DNA from: an uncultured Collinsella sp.
GTDB taxonomy: Bacteria; Actinomycetota; Coriobacteriia; Coriobacteriales; Coriobacteriaceae
Direction of reading: 5' to 3'
Assembly: GCA_902496275.1 (NCBI GenBank)
Contig: CABVAC010000022.1
Span: forward strand, 1 to 28,858
Length of the DNA: 28,858 nt
The position numbers and the translations under genes were made by a program. Positions within the stretch are counted from its first letter, which is position 1. Every line of letters starts with the position of its first letter. This document shows, piece after piece, positions 23,374 to 28,858 of this stretch. The notes under the pieces are model-generated. The model searched no databases and was not told where the DNA came from. It saw only the letters and a list, made by a program, of their open reading frames with translations.

Positions 23374-24274
23374 GAGCCTTCGCCCCCTTGCGGCCAATGA
23401 GATGGATGATCAGGATGAAGATGAGGCTCATGCCCATCAGCAGCAGACCGAGTGCCCACAGAACGTCGTCCTGGGCCGAGCCCTCGGCGTAGACCGCCAT
23501 GGACGTGGTGAGCGTGGTGGTGATGGTGGACGCCGGCGACAGCAGCGACGTCGGCATGGCCTCGATACCGCCGATAACCATGCGCACGGCGAGCGTCTCG
23601 CCAAAGGCGCGGGTCATACCCAGGATGACCGCAGTCATGAGCGACGGCATGGCGGACTTGAGCACCACGTGCCAGATGGTCTGCCAGCGGGTGTAGCCCA
23701 GCGCGAGCGAGCCCTGGCGGTAGCCGTCGGGCACGGCGCGCAGGCCATCGACCGAAAGCGTGGTCATCGTCGGCAGGATCATGACGGCCAGCACGATGGC
23801 GCCGGGCAAGATGCCCAGGCCCGTACTCACGTGGAAGACGCTCTTCATAAGGCCGACGACAACGTGAAAGCCGATCAAGCCAAAGACGACCGAGGGGATG
23901 CCGGTCAAAAGCTCAATGAGCGGCTGAAAGATCTTAGAGCCAAACTTAGGGCTAATCTCGACCGCAAAGATGGCAGAGCCGATGGCGATGGGCAGCGCGA
24001 TAAGCGTGGAGAGCACCATGACCGCAAACGAGGTGACGATCAGGGGCAGGGCGCCGGTATAGGGCAGGCCGTTTTCGGCTGTGTTGGCCAGGTCCCACTT
24101 GGTGCCGGTGAAAAACTCGACGACCGAGACGCCGTCCTTGACAAAAGCCGAGAGGCCCTTTTGGGCGACCATAAAGATGAGCGCGGCAACGACAAGCGTC
24201 ACGAGCGCTACGCACGCGCCCGTGACGCCCAGGCCCACGTTCTCAAGGTCGCGCTTTGGCAGCTGTTTTGCCAT
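23366..24274 (-). CDS. pstC: Phosphate ABC transporter permease PstC
   Basis: The 302-residue partner of PstA, with six membrane segments and the coupling motif ALGYTRWQTIWHVVLKSAMP. The stretch GVSVVEFFTGTKWD (about 47-60) before LPYTGALPLIVTSF is characteristic of PstC. The ATG has GGAAAGG seven bases upstream. It starts 24 bases after pstS and overlaps pstA, consistent with one operon and complex. Confidence 0.95.
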   Translation of the reverse strand: MAKQLPKRDLENVGLGVTGACVALVTLVVAALIFMVAQKGLSAFVKDGVSVVEFFTGTKWDLANTAENGLPYTGALPLIVTSFAVMVLSTLIALPIAIGSAIFAVEISPKFGSKIFQPLIELLTGIPSVVFGLIGFHVVVGLMKSVFHVSTGLGILPGAIVLAVMILPTMTTLSVDGLRAVPDGYRQGSLALGYTRWQTIWHVVLKSAMPSLMTAVILGMTRAFGETLAVRMVIGGIEAMPTSLLSPASTITTTLTTSMAVYAEGSAQDDVLWALGLLLMGMSLIFILIIHLIGRKGAKARG

Positions 24275-24298
24275 TGCAAACCTTTCCGGGGCGATTAC

Positions 24299-25237
24299 TT
24301 ATTTAGCAGAGACCTTGCCGCTGGCGTCCTTGACGACCTTCATGGCAGAGACGGGGATGAAGCCCTGCTCCTCGACGAGCTTGCCCTGGACGTCGTCGGA
24401 AAGCATGAACTCCAGGAAGGCCTTGGTGGCCTCGTCGGCGTCCTTGGAGCAGTACATGTGCTCGGTAGCCCAGATCTTGAAGGAGTCATCAGTGACATTC
24501 TTGCTCTTGGGCTCGACGCCCTCGACCTTGATGGCGTTGAACTTGGAGTCATCGAAGTGCGAGAAGTCGAGGTAGGAGATGGCGTTATCGGTGCTGCCCA
24601 TCTGAGTCTGGACGTCGCCGGACTTGTCGAGCTCGGCGTCGCCCTTAAAGTCGACGGTCTCGTCGCCAAAGACGGCGGCCTCGAAGGTGGCGCGGGTACC
24701 GGAGCCGGCCTTGCGGTTGAGGACGACGATGGTGGCGTCGTCGCCGCCGACCTCCTTCCAGTTGGTAATCTGACCGGAGAAGATACCCTTGAGCTGCTCG
24801 AGGGACAGGTCGTCGACCTTGACGTTCTTGGAGACGACGGGGCCCATGCCCACGACGGCGACCTCGTGGTCGACGAGGTTCTTGACTTGATCGGCCTCAA
24901 GCTTGGTCTCGGCGAAGACGTCGGAGTTGCCGATGGTGACGGTGCCGGCGGCGACAGCGGTCAGGCCCTTGCCCGAACCGTTACCCGAGCCGGAGACGGA
25001 GACATCGGGGTTGGCGTCCATGAACTTCTCGGCAGCGGCCTCGACGAGAGCCTGGAACGAAGAGGCACCGTCGTAGGTCACCTCGCCGGAGACGGACTCG
25101 GCAGCAGCGGCGCTACCCTTGTCGGCGGCATCGGATGCGCCGGAGCCGCCGCACCCAACGAGACCGAGACCGACGATGCTGGCAAGACCACCAGCGAGGC
25201 CGAGGAACTGACGACGAGAATAAGCCTGATCGAGCAT
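24299..25237 (-). CDS. pstS: Phosphate-binding lipoprotein PstS with a Tat-type signal
   Basis: The 312-residue substrate-binding protein of the importer. The N-terminus has SRRQFLGLAG (Arg8, Arg9), a twin-arginine signature, then a hydrophobic stretch and lipobox LVGC (Cys29), so it is probably exported by Tat and lipid-anchored. The mature part has GSGNGSGKGLTAVAAG, the phosphate-binding region, and KAGSGTRATFE, both typical of PstS. The start ATG 25237 follows GAAAGGAAGATC; a longer frame exists but lacks a ribosome site. A candidate PHO box lies about 140 bases upstream. First gene of pstSCAB. Confidence 0.95.
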   Translation of the reverse strand: MLDQAYSRRQFLGLAGGLASIVGLGLVGCGGSGASDAADKGSAAAAESVSGEVTYDGASSFQALVEAAAEKFMDANPDVSVSGSGNGSGKGLTAVAAGTVTIGNSDVFAETKLEADQVKNLVDHEVAVVGMGPVVSKNVKVDDLSLEQLKGIFSGQITNWKEVGGDDATIVVLNRKAGSGTRATFEAAVFGDETVDFKGDAELDKSGDVQTQMGSTDNAISYLDFSHFDDSKFNAIKVEGVEPKSKNVTDDSFKIWATEHMYCSKDADEATKAFLEFMLSDDVQGKLVEEQGFIPVSAMKVVKDASGKVSAK

Positions 25238-25377
25238 GATCTTCCTTTCATACATGCGATTCGCGGGCACCCTGCCCGCTTTGCTGTTTGGAAAGATACG
25301 GCCTCGATCGGGCAGTGCCCGCGCCAACTGCGGTTTCTTACGGGCTATTGATAGACCTTTACCGCAAGCGCGGCTCG

Positions 25378-25399
25378 GCTTTACAAACGAATAACAAAC
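25378..25399 (-). promoter_or_regulatory. Candidate PHO box before pstS
   Basis: On the minus strand, two adjacent 11-base units, GTTTGTTATTC and GTTTGTAAAGC, share 8 of 11 positions (the first six are equal). Eleven-base direct repeats are the usual form of PhoB/PhoP sites. It lies about 140 bases before the pstS start. The spacing to a -10 box is not clear. Confidence 0.4.
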
Positions 25400-25432
25400 C
25401 CGCCACCAAGCATGACCCGCCTTTTACACCAA

Positions 25433-25509
25433 TAAAAACAAAGTTGCGGTGAAATAGTTCCTGCTTGGCCATCAAATGGCCCATTCTAGGAACTATTCCA
25501 CCGCAACTT
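25433..25509 (-). terminator. Long-stem terminator of the M20 dipeptidase gene; repeat-family copy A
   Basis: AAGTTGCGGTGAAATAGTTCCT (25441-25462) pairs with 25488-25509 over 21 of 22 bases. Inside the loop, GGCCAT and ATGGCC (25467-25481) form a second small hairpin. On the minus strand TTTGTTTTTA follows the outer stem, making a strong terminator for the dipeptidase gene. Its right end (25493-25512) is identical over 20 bases to 28766-28785. The rest of the 293-base gap before pstS holds only the PHO box candidate. Confidence 0.8.
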
Positions 25510-25530
25510 AGATTGGGAAACCGCGAGACC

Positions 25531-26967
25531 TTAAAGCTCTAATTCATTCAAACGAAGGATCGCCACGATATAGATCTTGAGCGCTTGCTTGAGCTGTTCC
25601 TCGTTGGCGCACTCGTTGGGGCCGTGCATCTGGCCGCCCCATGCGGGCAGCTCCAGGCCGGTCTCCTCGGGGCCAAACGACACGGCGCGGGCAAAGTTGC
25701 GCGCGTAGGTGCCGCCGCCCATGGCAAAGGGCTCGGCATGCTTGCCCGTAAACTCGTTATAGGTATCGATAAGCGCCTTCACGGCCGGATCGTCGGCAGA
25801 CACCGAGAACGGCACCTTTGCATGACCCACGCGACACGTCACGTCAAAGCGCCCCACGAGCGGCTCGAGCTGCTCGCGGATGGTGTCGGCGCTCGTGCTA
25901 TTGGGGAAACGCACGTCAATGACCTGCTCAATATGGCCATCCACCACGCGGATGACGCCGGGATTGCAGGTGAGCGGGCCAAACGCCGGGCTCGTCGCAT
26001 CGATTCCCAGGCCGCGGCCATAGGCGTCCGCATGTACAAAGGCCAGGAACTTGACAAACTCGTGCTCGGCAGGCGTCAGCAGGCGCTCGCCGCGGGCACC
26101 AAACGCGTCCTCGGCCTCGCGCAGATACGCCACGATCAGACCGACGGCATTGATCGTTCCCTCGGGCATCGAGGCATGACCGCCAATACCGTGGGCGAAA
26201 ATCTGCGCATGCCCGTTATCGAGTGCTGTAATCTCCAGGCGGTCAGCGTTCTCAACGGGCGCCGGCAGTTCATCGGCGGCAATCGCAAGCTCGCAGATAG
26301 ACTGCGACGGAATGGCGTTGCTCGCCTCGGCACCGCTCCACGACACGATGCGCCCGCCGTCGATCTTGGAGCTCACAAACGTCGCCCCGAACTGGCCCTT
26401 CTCGGCATTGCAGACCGGGAACTCGGCATCGGGCGTAAACAGAAAGTCGGGGTTTGCATAGTTCTCCAGATAATGGTGAACGTCGGACATGCCCACTTCC
26501 TCATCGCAGCCCAGCAGCGCGCGGAAGGTGTAGCGCGGCACAATGCCGTGCTTGAGCAGGTACGCGCCGGCGTAGAGCGACAGCACCGCCGGACCCTTGT
26601 CGTCGATCACGCCACGGCCGAGCAGCCAGCCCTCGCGGCGCTCCATCGCAAACGGGTCGGTGTTCCAACCGGGGCCAGCGGGAACCACGTCCACGTGGCA
26701 GATAGTCGCGAGCTGCTTGTCGCCGCGACCCGGGATATCGGCGATCCCCACATAGCCCCCGTCGTCGCTCGTCTGATAGCCGAGCTTTTGCGCAATGCCG
26801 AGCGCGCAATCGAGCGCGTCACGGACCGGGCGGCCAAACGGCGCACCGGGCTCCGCATCGGCAGCAACGGCCACGGACGGATAGCTCACCAGTTGTTCGA
26901 TATCGGCAACGACATCCTCCCAGACCTCGTCGACATACTCGGCAACGCTCTGCTCCACCTGATTCAT
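25531..26967 (-). CDS. M20 family dipeptidase (PepV/Sapep-like)
   Basis: This 478-residue metallopeptidase carries metal ligands in HVDVVPAGPGW (His91, Asp93), GVIDDKGP (Asp122) and DEEVG (about 155-159), and a late His in GGQMHGPNE. The length and the long insert domain (about 185-390) fit PepV-type dipeptidases rather than the smaller ArgE-like M20 protein near 6 kb. It cleaves dipeptides in the cytosol, by family knowledge. The start ATG 26967 has a perfect AAGGAGGT upstream. It follows the HAD gene (54-base gap) and may share its transcript. It ends before a long-stem terminator. Confidence 0.92.
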   Translation of the reverse strand: MNQVEQSVAEYVDEVWEDVVADIEQLVSYPSVAVAADAEPGAPFGRPVRDALDCALGIAQKLGYQTSDDGGYVGIADIPGRGDKQLATICHVDVVPAGPGWNTDPFAMERREGWLLGRGVIDDKGPAVLSLYAGAYLLKHGIVPRYTFRALLGCDEEVGMSDVHHYLENYANPDFLFTPDAEFPVCNAEKGQFGATFVSSKIDGGRIVSWSGAEASNAIPSQSICELAIAADELPAPVENADRLEITALDNGHAQIFAHGIGGHASMPEGTINAVGLIVAYLREAEDAFGARGERLLTPAEHEFVKFLAFVHADAYGRGLGIDATSPAFGPLTCNPGVIRVVDGHIEQVIDVRFPNSTSADTIREQLEPLVGRFDVTCRVGHAKVPFSVSADDPAVKALIDTYNEFTGKHAEPFAMGGGTYARNFARAVSFGPEETGLELPAWGGQMHGPNECANEEQLKQALKIYIVAILRLNELEL

Positions 26968-27021
26968 GGACGACCTCCTTACCAATGAGCGGCGAGCGTG
27001 CCCGCCCCTCACATCACATAC

Positions 27022-27684
27022 TTATATAGCGAAAAGTTTAGCAAGCTCGGCCACCGAGTGCACCACTGCATCGGCACCCGCCGCCTCGTGCTCGCCCGGC
27101 GCCGCCGCGCCCGAATAGATACCAATGCACGGTACGCCCATTGCGTGCGCGCCCTCGACGTCGTTAAAGCGATCGCCGATCATCACGGCATCGCCCGCCG
27201 TCGCGCCGAGCGCCGCCAGGGCATCGCGAACCGAATCGGCCTTGGTCTCGCGCCCCTGCGACGGATTCATGCCGACCACCGCCTCAAACTGAGAAAGCCC
27301 CAGCTCATGCACCATGTCAATGCACTTTGCTTCCATGCGAGACGTCGCCACGGCCAAGCGATGCCCCTGCGCGACAAGGCCATCGAGCAGCTCGGGGATT
27401 CCATCGAACACGGGATACTCTTCCGGTCCCAGCTCATCAAAAAAGGCACGGTACTCGTCGGCCACCACAAGCGACTCCTCGCGCGTAAAGCCGTAAAAGT
27501 CGTGGAAGCTCTTCCACAGCGGAGGCCCGATCATGCGACGCAGGTCACCCATCTGCGCCTCCGAAAACCCGCGCGCGGCCAACGTCTTGCGCGTCGAGGT
27601 CATCACCGCTCGACCCGTATCTGCCACCGTGCCATCGAAATCAAACAGCACGACCGGCCGCTTGCATATCTCCAGCGCCTCCAT
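27022..27684 (-). CDS. HAD-IA phosphatase (phosphoglycolate phosphatase-like)
   Basis: A 220-residue HAD protein with motif I LFDFDGTVADTG (Asp14, Asp16), motif II AVATSR, a Lys in KADSVRDAL and motif IV MIGDRFNDVEGA. The small helical cap between motifs I and II fits subfamily IA (Gph/YjjG-like). The substrate is not known. I chose ATG 27684, with AGAGGG six bases upstream; ATG 27690 or GTG 27717 are possible. It is divergent from the DegV gene and upstream of the dipeptidase gene. Confidence 0.9.
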   Translation of the reverse strand: MEALEICKRPVVLFDFDGTVADTGRAVMTSTRKTLAARGFSEAQMGDLRRMIGPPLWKSFHDFYGFTREESLVVADEYRAFFDELGPEEYPVFDGIPELLDGLVAQGHRLAVATSRMEAKCIDMVHELGLSQFEAVVGMNPSQGRETKADSVRDALAALGATAGDAVMIGDRFNDVEGAHAMGVPCIGIYSGAAAPGEHEAAGADAVVHSVAELAKLFAI

Positions 27685-27734
27685 CGGCATCCCTCTTCCC
27701 CAGTTGACGATTTCCACACCGACACTTCAAACTG

Positions 27735-27762
27735 TTGACTATTCAACAATTGAACCTATAAA
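27735..27762 (+). promoter_or_regulatory. Promoter of the DegV gene
   Basis: TTGACT (27735-27740) and TATAAA (27757-27762) are spaced 16 bases. The spacer contains TTCAACAATTGAA, a small dyad. A second possible -10, TATACT, lies at about 27779 within a GTGGA/TCCAC hairpin flank. Confidence 0.55.
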
Positions 27763-27840
27763 TGTGGAACGACTCCACTATACTTGTCGCACTTTGCTCT
27801 CAGAAGGCGGCGCTGCCGCGCCCCAACGAAAGGTGCAATT

Positions 27841-28701
27841 ATGTCTTTTGCCATCATAACCGACTCCACGTCGGACATCTCCCCCGCCCGCGCCCAAGAG
27901 CTCGGCATTTACGTCATTCCGCTGCATGTGATTATCGAAGGCGAGGACCTGCTCGACCAGGTACAGATCACCGCCCAGGAGTACGTCGCCCGCATGGCCG
28001 GCTCCGAGCAGCTGCCGCATACCTCGCAGCCGAGTGCCGGCGAGTTCAAGGCGCTGTTTGACCGCGTGCGCGCCGATGGCCACGACAGCGCGATCTTTAT
28101 CTCGCTGTGCAGCGAGTGGTCCGCCTGCTATTCCAATGCATGCCTGGTCGCCGAGACCCACGAGCTCGACGTGCGCTGCATCGACTCGCGCACCGGCTCG
28201 GGCGCCGAGGGCCTGCTGGTGGAGTACGCGCTGGCTATGCGCGAAGACGGTCGCAGCTTGGACGAGACCGAAGCGCAGATCCGCGCGACACTGCCCGACG
28301 CACACCTGTTGCTGATTCCTCGCACGCTCGAGAACCTGGTCAAAAACGGCCGCGCCCCCAAACTCGCCGGCCAGCTGACGCAGATGCTCAACATTCGCCT
28401 AGCCGTTTCGCCGGAGTGGAAATCGGGCGAGATCAAGGCCATCAAAAAGGGCCGCGGCGCCAAACGCATCGTTGCCAACACCATGGCCGATTGCCTCGCG
28501 TTTTTGGACGAGCACCCGGGCTCAAACGTGCGCGTGCTCACGACCGGCGCCGCCGAGGAGCAGGAGCTCGTCAGCCAAGCGCTCGCAGGCCAAGACTATG
28601 TAGACGCCGGCACCGGCCCCATCGGCTGCACCATCGCCACCCATGTAGGCGTCGACGCCATCGCCATCAGCTACTGCCCCCGCTACCAACCCATCCACTA
28701 G
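27841..28701 (+). CDS. DegV family fatty-acid-binding protein
   Basis: The 286-residue protein has the DegV opening IITDSTSDISPARAQELGI and IPLHVIIEG, then the central SLCSEWSACYSNA loop and IDSRTGSGAEG, where the family binds a fatty-acid head group (FakB-like). The C-terminus ends GPIGCTIATHVGVDAIAISY, matching the VGTHVGPGAVG-type strand of the family. FakB proteins pass fatty acids to the FakA kinase; no fakA is in the window. The ATG at 27841 has AAAGGTG upstream. An in-frame upstream extension (27784) lacks one. Followed by two palindromes. Confidence 0.93.
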   Translation: MSFAIITDSTSDISPARAQELGIYVIPLHVIIEGEDLLDQVQITAQEYVARMAGSEQLPHTSQPSAGEFKALFDRVRADGHDSAIFISLCSEWSACYSNACLVAETHELDVRCIDSRTGSGAEGLLVEYALAMREDGRSLDETEAQIRATLPDAHLLLIPRTLENLVKNGRAPKLAGQLTQMLNIRLAVSPEWKSGEIKAIKKGRGAKRIVANTMADCLAFLDEHPGSNVRVLTTGAAEEQELVSQALAGQDYVDAGTGPIGCTIATHVGVDAIAISYCPRYQPIH

Positions 28702-28716
28702 GGGCACCCTTACCAC

Positions 28717-28785
28717 TTGCGGTGGAATAGGGACTGTTTTTGGCTTATCAACCGCAAATCAATCCCTATTCCACCGCAACTTAGA
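28717..28785. repeat. Palindromic element, copy B
   Basis: TTGCGGTGGAATAGGGA (28717-28733) and its exact complement (28763-28779) form a 17-base stem around a 29-base loop. Positions 28766-28785 equal 25493-25512 over 20 bases, and the left arms share TTGCGGTGRAATAG; the loops differ. No T run follows. Confidence 0.75.
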
Positions 28786-28796
28786 AGCAGTTCATT

Positions 28797-28858
28797 TGGG
28801 ACGGGGCTAAAAAGACTGACACGTAACGTTACGCACCGGTCTTTTTAGCCCCGTTCCA
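28797..28858. repeat. 20-bp-stem palindrome with nested palindrome at window end
   Basis: Positions 28797-28816 (around ACGGGGCTAAAAAGAC) pair with 28839-28858 with a single G-T wobble. The loop holds the perfect 12-base palindrome CGTAACGTTACG (28822-28833). It may end the DegV transcript, but the following bases are outside the window. Confidence 0.65.

Noticed and set aside
23252..25351. Long plus-strand open frame opposite pstC and pstS
   Set aside because: Antisense to the pst genes, with low-complexity Asp/Gly/His/Arg content and no family motif.
25585..26988. Plus-strand frame of 467 codons opposite the M20 dipeptidase
   Set aside because: Mirror of the dipeptidase coding frame, with Arg/His/Ala-rich composition.

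Overview
The window looks like chromosomal DNA from a high-GC Gram-positive gut bacterium of the Coriobacteriia, most probably a Collinsella-like species. This is inferred from the GC-rich codon use, the style of the proteins and the type of intergenic palindromes; no database search was run. Most of it is dense housekeeping sequence, with one AT-richer accessory stretch at about 13.3-15.2 kb.

Layout. 84-923 is a metallophosphoesterase, divergent from a K+/H+ antiporter (1177-2778). Serine biosynthesis follows: serC (3007-4131) and serA (4201-5364), closed by a strong terminator, then an M20 peptidase and a shortened DUF1015 protein ending at a hairpin shared with two tandem histidine phosphatases (7621-8816, minus). 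A nitroreductase (minus) with an iron-box-like site is divergent from an HdeD-like membrane protein coupled to a DUF188 protein. A His-rich ArsP_2-type heavy-metal/manganese permease (minus) is divergent from a DnaQ-fold exonuclease.

The 13.3-15.25 kb stretch holds a hairpin cluster, a frameshifted DUF559-like endonuclease gene and a 255 bp candidate MITE. Directly downstream is a compact zinc/cadmium resistance cassette: a SmtB-like ArsR repressor, a free HMA metallochaperone and a PIB-2 ATPase. Three copies of one 20 bp operator lie in front of the repressor and the ATPase, so the circuit can be read directly from the DNA.

From 18.1 kb everything up to 27.7 kb is on the minus strand: an MntR/DtxR-family regulator with a mixed metal site, an ABC-F ATPase plus Cof-type HAD phosphatase operon, the pstSCAB phosphate importer (Tat-lipoprotein PstS, candidate PHO box, no phoU following), a PepV-like M20 dipeptidase and a HAD phosphatase. 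A plus-strand DegV protein closes the window.

Metal handling is the recurring theme: zinc export, probable manganese/heavy-metal export, an MntR/DtxR regulator and an iron box. Long palindromes sit in many intergenic gaps; two of them (25.4 and 28.7 kb) share a 20 bp identical end and look like members of one repeat family. I found no tRNA, rRNA, CRISPR array or intact transposase.
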